From NCBI GenBank assembly GCA_900545025.1, contig UQXH01000016.1, positions 1-42,475 of the forward strand: a stretch of 42,475 nucleotides of DNA, written 5' to 3'. The stretch is from an uncultured Phascolarctobacterium sp. GTDB taxonomy: Bacteria > Bacillota > Negativicutes > Acidaminococcales > Acidaminococcaceae. Shown here in pieces: positions 24,594 to 32,778 of this stretch. Made by a program: the position numbers and the translations under genes. The notes beneath the pieces were generated by a model. That model saw only the letters and a list, made by a program, of their open reading frames with translations. It made no database searches and had not been told where the DNA came from. Each line of letters starts with the position of its first letter. Position 1 is the first letter of the stretch.

Positions 24594-27218
24594 TTATTTT
24601 ATTTGTTCTTCGATAATACCCCAAGCTGCATCAAGTGCTTCTGCCAGTTTAGAAGCGTCTTTACCGCCAGCCTGTGCCATATCAGGACGACCACCGCCGC
24701 CGCCGCCGCAAATCTTAGCAACAGCTTTAACGATGTTGCCTGCATGTGCGCCTTTAGCAACTGCATCTTTAGTAGCCATAGTCAGGATACTGATTTTGCC
24801 GCCATCCATAAGAGCAGCCAGTACAACTACGCCGCCAATCTTGTCACGCATCTGGTCACCAAGATTTCTCAAAGCATCAATGCTGTCTACATTTACCTGC
24901 TGTACCAGAGCTGGTACACCTTTCAGTTCACGTACTTTATCAGATACGTCACTAACCTGAGCTTTGGCAATTTCGCCTGCCAGCTCATCAGCCTTCTTCT
25001 GTGCAGCTTTAAGTTCTGCCTGCAATGCTTCCAGACGAGCAGGAACATCATGTACGCGGCATTTCAGTTCTGCAGCAAGACCTTTAAGCATAGCTTCTGT
25101 TTCGTTAACATAAGCAACTGCACCATGGCCGGTTACAGCTTCGATACGGCGAACGCCTGCACCGCTGCTGGCTTCAGAAATAATCTTGAACATGCCGATT
25201 TGAGCAGTATTAGTAACATGACTGCCGCCGCAGAATTCCATAGAGAAGGATGGAACTGTTACTACACGTACAATATTACCATATTTTTCGCCAAACAAAG
25301 CAGTTGCACCGCGTTTTTTAGCTTCTTCAATAGGCAGTTCTTCAATCTGAACATCTTTAGCTGCCAAAATCTGTTCGTTTACAATAGCTTCTACCTGCTG
25401 TAATTCTTCTTCAGTTACCTGAGAGAAATGAGAGAAGTCAAAACGCAGACGGTCAGGACCTACATAGCTGCCTGCCTGGTTAACATGAGAACCAAGTACC
25501 TGTTTCAAAGCTGCATGCAGCAAATGGGTTGCAGTATGGTTACGTGCAATATCATTTTTACGATTGGTATTAACTTCAAAGCTTACAGCTTCGTCAACTG
25601 CAACAGTACCTTCTGCAACGGTACCTACCATGATAGTTGCTCCATCAGGCAGTTTTTTAGTTACAGTAACGTCGATAACACCGGTAGGCGCAATAATTCT
25701 TCCGATATCACCTAACTGTCCGCCGCCTTCAGCATGGAAAGCAGTGACATCACAGATAACAGCTACTTCCTGTCCGTCAGCAGCATTTTCTACCGGCTGT
25801 GCATCATGAGCAGGATACAGTTTTACAATCTTACCTGCTTTAGCTGCTTCATCAACTTTCAGACCGGCAATATCAATACCACGGGTATTATAAATAACCG
25901 GACGTCCGGTTTTATCATCGCGGGCATCACGTGCCATTTTACGCTGTACTTCAAGAGCAGCATCAAAGCCTTCTTTATCCATGGTAAGACCTTGTTCTTC
26001 CAGAATTTCAGCAGTCAGTTCCCACGGGAAGCCAAAGGTATCATTCAGTTTAAAAGCAGTAGCGCCGTCTAAAACGGTTTCACCGGAAGCTTTAAGCTTA
26101 GCAATTTCTTCGTTAAGCAGTTCGCTGCCCTGCTTCAAAGTACGCAGGAAGCTGGTTTCTTCCATTTCAATAACTTTCTGGATGTATTCACGTTTTTCAG
26201 CCAGATTAGTATAAATATGGCCAAACATGCTGATTACTACGTCTACAGCACCAGCAAGGAACATGCTGTTAATACCGATTAAACGGCCATGACGTACGGC
26301 ACGGCGCAGAATACGGCGCAATACATAGCCGCGGCCTTCATTGGACGGCAGAATACCATCGCCAATCATGAAGGTCATGCTGCGTGCATGGTCAGCAATA
26401 ACTTTCAAAGATATATCAGTCTTTTTATCTTTGCCATACTCTACTCCGGCAACTTTTGCTGCATATTCGATAATCGGGAAGATAAGGTCTGTTTCAAAAT
26501 TGGAAGGCTTGCCTTGAATAACGGAAGCCAAACGCTCTAAGCCAGCACCGGTATCAATGTTTTTATTCTTCAGCGGAGAATAAGTGCCATCTTCATTTTG
26601 ATTATACTGGGTAAATACCAAATTCCAGATTTCCAGGAAACGATCGCAATCACAGCCTACAGCGCAGGTAGGTTTGCCGCAGCCGCGTTCTTCACCCAAA
26701 TCAACATGGATTTCAGAGCACGGACCGCACGGACCGCTGCCGATTTCCCAGAAATTTTCTTCCAAACGTACGATGCGTTCTGCAGGTACACCAACAACAT
26801 TATGCCAAATGTCAAAAGCCTCATCATCTTCAGTATGAATGGTAATCCACAATTTTTCAGCAGGAATACCGAGTTCTTTGGTAATAAATTCCCAGCTCCA
26901 TGGAATTACTTCTTTTTTAAAGTAGTCACCAAAAGAGAAGTTACCCAGCATTTCAAAATAAGTATGGTGGCGTGCAGTACGGCCTACATTTTCAATATCG
27001 CCGGTACGTACGCATTTTTGGCAGGTAGTGATACGCGGAGAAGGCGGTTTCATCTTGCCAGTAAAAAACGGTTTAAACGGTGCCATGCCTGCACCAATAA
27101 TCAACAAAGTAGGATCATCCTGCGGAATCAGAGAAGCACTGGGCAGCATAAGATGTCCGCGATCCTGGAAGAATTTAAGAAACTTTTCCCGAATCTCATT
27201 GCCGGTCATATATTTCAT
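24594..27218 (-). CDS. alaS: alanine-tRNA ligase
   Basis: Charges tRNA-Ala. About 874 residues, the full AlaRS length. The aminoacylation domain starts MTGNEIREKFLKFFQDRGH and has ARHHTYFEMLGNFSFGDYFK and GPCSEIHVDLG. The editing domain has the zinc motifs HTATHLLH and FCGGSHV. The C-Ala domain ends with GGGGGGRPDMAQAGG. I used the ATG at 27218; two further in-frame starts (ATG 27227, TTG 27239) are possible, and the AAGGAGAGA site falls between them, so the start is uncertain by three to seven residues. It has its own promoter and terminator. No T-box is seen in the short leader. Confidence 0.97.
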   Translation of the reverse strand: MKYMTGNEIREKFLKFFQDRGHLMLPSASLIPQDDPTLLIIGAGMAPFKPFFTGKMKPPSPRITTCQKCVRTGDIENVGRTARHHTYFEMLGNFSFGDYFKKEVIPWSWEFITKELGIPAEKLWITIHTEDDEAFDIWHNVVGVPAERIVRLEENFWEIGSGPCGPCSEIHVDLGEERGCGKPTCAVGCDCDRFLEIWNLVFTQYNQNEDGTYSPLKNKNIDTGAGLERLASVIQGKPSNFETDLIFPIIEYAAKVAGVEYGKDKKTDISLKVIADHARSMTFMIGDGILPSNEGRGYVLRRILRRAVRHGRLIGINSMFLAGAVDVVISMFGHIYTNLAEKREYIQKVIEMEETSFLRTLKQGSELLNEEIAKLKASGETVLDGATAFKLNDTFGFPWELTAEILEEQGLTMDKEGFDAALEVQRKMARDARDDKTGRPVIYNTRGIDIAGLKVDEAAKAGKIVKLYPAHDAQPVENAADGQEVAVICDVTAFHAEGGGQLGDIGRIIAPTGVIDVTVTKKLPDGATIMVGTVAEGTVAVDEAVSFEVNTNRKNDIARNHTATHLLHAALKQVLGSHVNQAGSYVGPDRLRFDFSHFSQVTEEELQQVEAIVNEQILAAKDVQIEELPIEEAKKRGATALFGEKYGNIVRVVTVPSFSMEFCGGSHVTNTAQIGMFKIISEASSGAGVRRIEAVTGHGAVAYVNETEAMLKGLAAELKCRVHDVPARLEALQAELKAAQKKADELAGEIAKAQVSDVSDKVRELKGVPALVQQVNVDSIDALRNLGDQMRDKIGGVVVLAALMDGGKISILTMATKDAVAKGAHAGNIVKAVAKICGGGGGGRPDMAQAGGKDASKLAEALDAAWGIIEEQIK

Positions 27219-27306
27219 AATATTCATTCTCTCCTTCAAACAAATTTATTTGGGAAGCCGTCCCGGTCAGGCAGCTTGCCTAAATATTCTGATTACACAT
27301 AAAAAA

Positions 27307-27335
27307 ATTATATAATTTTTACTACTGAAAGTCAA
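27307..27335 (-). promoter_or_regulatory. promoter of alaS
   Basis: On the minus strand TTGACT (27330-27335) and TATAAT (27307-27312) lie 17 bases apart, a near-consensus match. The leader of roughly 75-80 bases to the ATG contains two small hairpins (GGCAAGCTGCC and a GGGA/TCCC pair) and no T-box consensus. Confidence 0.8.
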
Positions 27336-27370
27336 ATCACTGTAGCCTTTTCTTACCTTAAAACGGTTTG

Positions 27371-28660
27371 TCAGTTCTGTTGATTCCTGCTTTTATCTAC
27401 ATCCTGTCCGTTGCCGGAAGGACGATAATAACAAGTACCAATCAGCTCATCCGGCAGATATTGCTGTTTCACCCATCCCCCCGGATAGCTGTGAGGATAT
27501 TTATAATCTAAACCATGACCTAAAGCCTGCGCCCCAGGATAATGCGCATCACGCAGATGCTTGGGAACACTACCGCAGTTTTTATTTTTAACATCCTGCA
27601 CGGCTTCGGCAATACCTACATAGGCAGTATTACTTTTAGGCGCTTTGGCAATATAGCAAACTGCCTCTGCCAAAGGAATCTGCGCCTCGGGAAAACCAAT
27701 AAAATCAGCCGCCTGCGCTGCTGCATTAGCTACTACAAGAGCATTAGGGTCAGCAAGCCCGACATCTTCAGCGGCACATATAACTATACGCCGCGCAATA
27801 AAGCGCAAGTCTTCGCCACCAGCAATCATCCTTGCCAGATAGTGCAAAGCCGCATCAACATCACTGCCGCGCATGCTTTTGATAAAGGCAGAAATAATAT
27901 CGTAATGCTGGTCACCTTTTTTATCATAACGCTGCATGGCAGTGCCAATAACGCTGTGCAATACCTCCACAGTCAGATGTCTTACTCCGTTTTCCGGCAG
28001 CATAAACTCAGCCTGCTCCAGCAAATTCAATGCACTTCTGGCATCGCCGGCTGCAAAATCAGCTAAAATATCCAGTACCTCATCATCAACTGTAAAGCTG
28101 CCGCCAAATCCCTTTTCTTTATCAATCACAGCTCGCTGCAGAATTTTCTTAATATGTACAGGCTGCAGCTTTTCCAATCTAATTACCTTCATACGCGAAA
28201 GCAGCGGAGAATTTATCTCAAAAAAAGGATTTTCTGTCGTCGCGCCAATCAAAATAATCGTGCCATTTTCCACATAAGGAAGCAGTACATCCTGCTGAGC
28301 CTTATTAAAGCGATGTATTTCGTCAATAAATACGATAGTTCTGCCTAAACCGCTGCGCTGCAAATCCTGCGCCTTAGCAATCAGTTTTCTAAGTTCCGGT
28401 ACGCCAGAAGAAACTGCATTAACTGCCACAAACTGCTCACCGGTCATGTTAGCAATCACCCTGGCCAAGGTGGTCTTACCAGTACCCGGCGGCCCATAAA
28501 AAAGTACTGACTGCAGCATGTCTCTTTCAATCATTCTGCGCAAAGGACTACCACTGCCAACAGCATTTTCCTGCCCTACAAAATCGCTCAGTTTTTCAGG
28601 ACGCATCCTGTCAGCCAACGGCTTATGCACATATCCTCCGCCGCTAAATAAGCTTTCCAT
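27371..28660 (-). CDS. rarA: replication-associated recombination protein A (RarA/MgsA)
   Basis: AAA+ ATPase that acts at stalled replication forks. The 429 residues show Walker A GPPGTGKT at 56-63, Walker B FIDEIHRFNKAQQD near 111, the sensor segment GATTENPFFEINSPLLSR, and the C-terminal tetramerisation part GRR-like (RFIARRIVICAAEDVGLADP, HYPGAQALGHGLDYKYPHSYPGGWVKQQYLP). GGGAGG precedes the ATG. It sits between tcdA and alaS. A terminator just upstream means it needs a promoter in the 40 bases before it: TATAAA on the minus strand near 28671 with a weak -35 may serve. Confidence 0.96.
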   Translation of the reverse strand: MESLFSGGGYVHKPLADRMRPEKLSDFVGQENAVGSGSPLRRMIERDMLQSVLFYGPPGTGKTTLARVIANMTGEQFVAVNAVSSGVPELRKLIAKAQDLQRSGLGRTIVFIDEIHRFNKAQQDVLLPYVENGTIILIGATTENPFFEINSPLLSRMKVIRLEKLQPVHIKKILQRAVIDKEKGFGGSFTVDDEVLDILADFAAGDARSALNLLEQAEFMLPENGVRHLTVEVLHSVIGTAMQRYDKKGDQHYDIISAFIKSMRGSDVDAALHYLARMIAGGEDLRFIARRIVICAAEDVGLADPNALVVANAAAQAADFIGFPEAQIPLAEAVCYIAKAPKSNTAYVGIAEAVQDVKNKNCGSVPKHLRDAHYPGAQALGHGLDYKYPHSYPGGWVKQQYLPDELIGTCYYRPSGNGQDVDKSRNQQN

Positions 28661-28699
28661 ATTTCCTCCCTGTTATTTTATATAACCCAGTCTCTGTAT

Positions 28700-28724
28700 A
28701 AAAAAACCGCCTTTACAGACGGTT
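28700..28724 (-). terminator. terminator after tcdA
   Basis: Arms 28705-28711 and 28718-28724 (seven pairs, one G-T) are followed on the minus strand by seven T. It lies just past the tcdA stop. Confidence 0.85.
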
Positions 28725-28737
28725 ATAATATCATCAT

Positions 28738-29424
28738 TCAAGCCTTGCCAATCAGTTTACGCACAATGTAAGACGCCATCAACAGACCAGCACTGGCAGG
28801 TACAAATACCATACTGCCCGGTACCGCCTCTCTTGAGGCATAAACAGGATTTTCCTGTGAAAAAACAGTCATAATACCTTTTTCTATTCCGGCCTGACGC
28901 AGCTGCTTTCTTACAGTTTTTGCCAATGGACAGGTATGCGTCTTACTGATATCCGCAAGTAAAAGCTTGTCCGGCTCTAATTTATTGCCAGTCCCCATCG
29001 AAGATATAACAGGAATATTTCTTTGGTAACATTCACGCAATAAATCAATTTTAGATGCTGTAGAATCAATAGCATCTGCAACAAAATCTATCCTGCCGGC
29101 AAAAAATTGTTCAAAACTTCCCGGCCGGTAAAATTCACTGTGCAAATTTATCTGACACTGAGGATTAATATCGTTAATTCTTGCCGCTACAATCTCCGTT
29201 TTATATCTTCCCATTGTAGACTGTAAGGCAGACAGCTGCCTGTTGATATTACTTGCTTCCACAACGTCAGCATCAATCAGGGTCAAACTGCCGATACCGC
29301 TTCTGGCAAGCGCTTCGGCAACATAAGACCCTACGCCGCCAAGACCTGCTACGGCAACATGTGAGTTATGTAAAACTTTGACAGCATCTGCGCCAATCAC
29401 ATAATTTACTCTGGATAAATCCAT
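28738..29424 (-). CDS. tcdA: tRNA threonylcarbamoyladenosine dehydratase TcdA (ThiF/E1-like)
   Basis: Uses ATP to cyclise the t6A base of tRNAs to ct6A. I chose the ATG at 29424 (228 residues) because AGGAG sits five bases upstream; the frame is open to 29484 but overlaps the 6S RNA. Visible: nucleotide-binding GLGGVGS at 27-33, LIDADVVEASNINRQL, DAIDSTASKIDLL, SSMGTGNKLEPDK, and the C-terminal VPGSMVFVPASAGLLMAS. It is shorter than the E. coli protein but complete in motifs. It lies directly downstream of the 6S RNA. An alternative is another E1-like protein (ThiF, MoeB), but the TcdA layout fits better. Confidence 0.9.
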   Translation of the reverse strand: MDLSRVNYVIGADAVKVLHNSHVAVAGLGGVGSYVAEALARSGIGSLTLIDADVVEASNINRQLSALQSTMGRYKTEIVAARINDINPQCQINLHSEFYRPGSFEQFFAGRIDFVADAIDSTASKIDLLRECYQRNIPVISSMGTGNKLEPDKLLLADISKTHTCPLAKTVRKQLRQAGIEKGIMTVFSQENPVYASREAVPGSMVFVPASAGLLMASYIVRKLIGKA

Positions 29425-29464
29425 TTTTACTCCTAAAAAACTAATCCCCACAATGCCGTCCAGC

Positions 29465-29624
29465 TCCATGTTTTGAACCTGCATGTGCAGGTGGGTGCCT
29501 TCCTTCCTCTCTCAAACGTCCACTCAACGGAGGCGTGTTTTCAAACAGGAAGAGTATCAGGCTCCCTAGGTTAGAGTGTTGGCTCAAAACCTGTGGAGCA
29601 AAGTAACGTACATCGCAGGGCGAT
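29465..29624 (-). ncRNA. ssrS: 6S RNA
   Basis: A regulator that binds the housekeeping RNA polymerase by mimicking an open promoter. On the minus strand, an outer stem pairs CCTGCGATGT (29610-29619) with ACATGCAGG (29479-29487). Inside it, GGGAGCCT pairs with AGGCACCC at 7 of 8 positions. The large 5' side of the central bubble contains the TTTTGAGCC..AACACTC stretch, and on the 3' side ACCTGCACATGCAGGT can fold into a local hairpin; both are family features. CACCCACCTG and GGTTCAAAAC also match known 6S sequences from memory. A TATTAT -10 at 29630-29635 would start it near 29623. Ends are approximate. It occupies the 282-base gap between aspS and tcdA. Confidence 0.82.
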
Positions 29625-29661
29625 AGTTAATAATAGCTTTATTTGACATACTTATAATAAC

Positions 29662-29690
29662 AAAAACGGAAGCGTTTTTCAACGCTTCCG
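29662..29690 (-). terminator. terminator after aspS
   Basis: A perfect 10-base inverted repeat (29667-29676 and 29681-29690) with a four-base loop is followed on the minus strand by five T. It closes the lapA-to-aspS run. Confidence 0.95.
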
Positions 29691-29706
29691 CTTTATTTTT
29701 TCAAAA

Positions 29707-31497
29707 TTATTTGCTTTCTTTTTTGTTCAGCAGGCTTGTCCTAATATGCAGTTCACGAAGCTGTTTATCATCAACATCATTAGGTGCCTGAGTCATGAGG
29801 CAGGCAGCACTTTGAGTTTTCGGGAACGCAATAACGTCACGGATAGAATCACGCTGTGCCATAATCATAATTAAACGATCAAGGCCGAAAGCCAGTCCTC
29901 CATGAGGCGGAGCACCATATTCAAACGCATTCATCATGAAGCCAAATTTTTCTGCAGCCTGTTCGTCGGTAAGACCGATAGCAGAAAATACTTGTTTTTG
30001 TACATCACGACGATGAATGCGGATAGAACCGCCGCCGATTTCAGTACCGTTAAGCACCATGTCATAAGCTTTAGCATAAACTTTGCCCGGATCAGTCTGC
30101 AGCAGCGGTAAATCTTCATCACGAGGAGCGGTAAACGGATGGTGCATAGCAACATAACGTTTTTCTTCTTCGTCATATTCAAACATCGGGAAATCAACCA
30201 CCCAGGTAAATGCCAATGCGTCATGGTCGATAAGGTTGCGGCGTTTTGCCATTTCGATACGCAGTGCACCTAAAGCCTGAGCTACAACAGAAGGTTTATC
30301 TGCTACAAACAGCAGCAAGTCGCCCGGTTCAGCAGCAGCAGTTTTCAGGATGTTGGCCAGATGTGCTTCGCTGAAGAATTTAGCAATAGGAGATTTTACG
30401 CTGCCATCTTCCTGAATCTGCATCCAGGCAAGACCCTTGGCACCGTAGATGCCTACAAAATCAACTAATCCGTCTAATTCACGGCGCGGAATCGCTGCAT
30501 AGCCTTTAACATTGATAGCTTTTACAATGCCGCCGTTTTCAATAATAGTATTGAAAACTTTGAAATCAGAATCTTTTACTGCTTCAACCATATTAATCAG
30601 TTCCATACCGAAGCGCAGGTCCGGTTTGTCACTGCCATAACGATCCATAGCTTCGTCCCAGGTCAGGCGTTGGAACGGAACTTGGATTTTTTTGCCGAGC
30701 GCACCTTCAAAGATATAAGAAATCAGGCCTTCCATCAGTTCAAGGATTTCATCAACTTCCATAAAGGACATTTCCATATCCAGCTGAGTGAATTCCGGTT
30801 GACGGTCAGCACGCAGGTCTTCATCACGGAAGCAACGAGCAATCTGGAAATATCTTTCCATACCTGCTACCATGAGCAGCTGTTTAAAAATCTGCGGAGA
30901 TTGCGGCAATGCATAGAATTTACCGGGGTTTACACGGCTCGGTACAAGATAGTCACGTGCACCTTCCGGAGTGCTCTTGGTGAGCATCGGAGTTTCAATT
31001 TCCAGAAAATCTCTGCTGTCAAGGTAATCACGCATCAGCTTGGTTACTTTATGACGCAGAATCAGGTTGCGCTGCATTTCAGGACGGCGCAGATCAAGAT
31101 AACGATATTTCAGACGCAGGTTTTCATCAGTATCAATATTGTCCTGAATATAGAACGGCGGAGTTTTAGCAGAATTCAATACTTCGATTTCTTCTGCCAT
31201 AACTTCAATCATACCGGTTGCAATATTGGCATTAACGGTTGCTTCATCACGCATACGTACAGTACCGCTTACTTTGATAACATATTCGTTGCGGATATCT
31301 TCAGCAGTTTTAAAGCTGCTGCCTGCAGTATCAGGGTCGACAACAATCTGTACGATACCGCTGCGGTCACGCAGGTCGATAAAAATCAGTCCGCCATGGT
31401 CACGGCGTTTGGAAACCCAACCGCAAAGGATTACATGCTGACCTGCCATGTCTTTGCCAAGTACTCCGCAGTGATGACTGCGTTTTTGATTAGTCAT
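29707..31497 (-). CDS. aspS: aspartate-tRNA ligase
   Basis: Charges tRNA-Asp. The 596 residues match the bacterial form: an OB-fold anticodon-binding domain (about 1-105, VILCGWVSKRRDHGGLIFIDLRD), class II catalytic core with motif 2 FRDEDLRADRQPEFTQLDMEMSF, a GAD insertion domain (about 290-400), and motif 3 FGLDRLIMIMA. AGAGGTG lies before the ATG, five bases past hisS. Whether it also charges tRNA-Asn (non-discriminating) cannot be seen here. The hisS-aspS pair is typical for Firmicutes. Confidence 0.97.
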   Translation of the reverse strand: MTNQKRSHHCGVLGKDMAGQHVILCGWVSKRRDHGGLIFIDLRDRSGIVQIVVDPDTAGSSFKTAEDIRNEYVIKVSGTVRMRDEATVNANIATGMIEVMAEEIEVLNSAKTPPFYIQDNIDTDENLRLKYRYLDLRRPEMQRNLILRHKVTKLMRDYLDSRDFLEIETPMLTKSTPEGARDYLVPSRVNPGKFYALPQSPQIFKQLLMVAGMERYFQIARCFRDEDLRADRQPEFTQLDMEMSFMEVDEILELMEGLISYIFEGALGKKIQVPFQRLTWDEAMDRYGSDKPDLRFGMELINMVEAVKDSDFKVFNTIIENGGIVKAINVKGYAAIPRRELDGLVDFVGIYGAKGLAWMQIQEDGSVKSPIAKFFSEAHLANILKTAAAEPGDLLLFVADKPSVVAQALGALRIEMAKRRNLIDHDALAFTWVVDFPMFEYDEEEKRYVAMHHPFTAPRDEDLPLLQTDPGKVYAKAYDMVLNGTEIGGGSIRIHRRDVQKQVFSAIGLTDEQAAEKFGFMMNAFEYGAPPHGGLAFGLDRLIMIMAQRDSIRDVIAFPKTQSAACLMTQAPNDVDDKQLRELHIRTSLLNKKESK

Positions 31498-31502
31498 GTT
31501 TG

Positions 31503-32762
31503 TTACACCTCTGTTTGTAAATTTGTGATTATATCTGTAATGGCGATTTCTTTCTGCTCGCTGGTAGACATATTACGCAGTACAACCTGCCCGCGGGCGA
31601 ATTCATCCTCACCGAAAATCAGCACATATTTTGTATTCACTCTGTTGGCCTGCTTCATTTGAGCCTTCATGCTGCGGCCCTGAAAATCAAATTCAGCTTT
31701 CAGTCCGGCACGGCGCAAATCAATAACAGTTTTAAATACTGTCGGGAAATATTCCTGATTGGGGCAAACAGCAAAAACATCCATTGTCTCCTGTACATCA
31801 GGAAGCAGATTCTGACTTTCCAAAGCCAGCAATACACGTTCCATGCCCATTGCAAAGCCAATACCAGGAGTAGCAGGACCGCCTACTTCCTCAATCAGCC
31901 CATCATAACGACCGCCGCCGCAAACAGCGCTTTGTGCACCAAGGGGTTTATACTGGATTTCAAAAGCAGTCTTTGTATAATAATCAAGACCGCGAACCAG
32001 ATTATGGTCAACCTCGTACTCAATACCGGCAGCAGTCAAAAGCTGTTTCAAGCCTTCAAAATGCTCTCTGCATTCATCGCACAGACATTCTTCCAAACTG
32101 GGAGCTCCTTTACCAAGTTCCTGACAATGCGGATTTTTGCAGTCTAATAAACGCAACGGATTTCTGTCATAACGAGATTGGCAGTCCTTGCACAGTTCAT
32201 CAAAATGCGGTTTAAAAAATTCCTGCAGTTTTTCGCGATGCAGCGGTCTGCATTTCGGACACCCCACAGAGTTGATTTTTAATTTTAAATCCTTTAAACC
32301 CAAGCTTTGCAGAATCTGTACCGCCAGCAAGATAATTTCTGCATCAATATTCGGTCCCTGTACACCTAAAGCTTCAATACCGAATTGATGGAACTGGCGA
32401 TAACGGCCAGCCTGCGGACGGTCATATCTGAACATCGGTCCGATATAAAAAAGCTTTGTAGGTGCAGGCTCAGCATAAAGTTTATGCTCAATGTAAGCGC
32501 GTACAGCTGATGCTGTGTTTTCTGGACGCAGAGTAATACTTCTGTTACCGCGGTCATTAAAGGTATACATTTCCTTTTCAACTACATCAGTAGTTTCACC
32601 AATTCCGCGCAAAAACAGCTCTGTATGCTCAAAAACCGGAGTTCTGATTTCCTTGTAGCCATACTGCGCACATATTTTGCGCATGGTTTCTTCCAGATAA
32701 CGCCACGCTTTAACATCTGCGGGCATGATATCTTTAGTGCCTCTCGGCGCAGTTGTCAGCAT
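31503..32762 (-). CDS. hisS: histidine-tRNA ligase
   Basis: Charges tRNA-His. The 419 residues include motif 1 (PVFEHTELFLRGIGETTDVVEKEMY), motif 2 (FRYDRPQAGRYRQFHQFG), HisA motifs LVRGLDYYTKTAFEI and GGGRYDGLIEEVGG, motif 3 GIGFAMGMERVLLAL, and a C-terminal anticodon-binding domain. The CPKCRP-like cysteine cluster near residue 175 is a common insertion. AAAGGGGGATG precedes the ATG. Only 16 bases separate it from hemZ, so no T-box leader fits there. Confidence 0.97.
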   Translation of the reverse strand: MLTTAPRGTKDIMPADVKAWRYLEETMRKICAQYGYKEIRTPVFEHTELFLRGIGETTDVVEKEMYTFNDRGNRSITLRPENTASAVRAYIEHKLYAEPAPTKLFYIGPMFRYDRPQAGRYRQFHQFGIEALGVQGPNIDAEIILLAVQILQSLGLKDLKLKINSVGCPKCRPLHREKLQEFFKPHFDELCKDCQSRYDRNPLRLLDCKNPHCQELGKGAPSLEECLCDECREHFEGLKQLLTAAGIEYEVDHNLVRGLDYYTKTAFEIQYKPLGAQSAVCGGGRYDGLIEEVGGPATPGIGFAMGMERVLLALESQNLLPDVQETMDVFAVCPNQEYFPTVFKTVIDLRRAGLKAEFDFQGRSMKAQMKQANRVNTKYVLIFGEDEFARGQVVLRNMSTSEQKEIAITDIITNLQTEV

Positions 32763-32778
32763 GCTTCATCCCCCTTTA

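Noticed and set aside
24690..24720. A short GC-rich ccgccgccgccg tract as a repeat
   Set aside because: It encodes the glycine-rich segment of the AlaRS C-terminal domain, a known family feature.
24576..25403. A 275-codon plus-strand open frame opposite alaS
   Set aside because: Antisense to a clear AlaRS C-terminus; no protein features.
29425..29484. A longer N-terminus for TcdA beginning at 29484
   Set aside because: It would be translated from the 6S RNA 3' end, has no ribosome binding site, and the ATG at 29424 has AGGAG at good spacing.
30670..31662. A 330-codon plus-strand open frame opposite aspS
   Set aside because: It is the shadow of aspS/hisS; composition reflects the opposite strand's codons and there is no ribosome binding site or motif.
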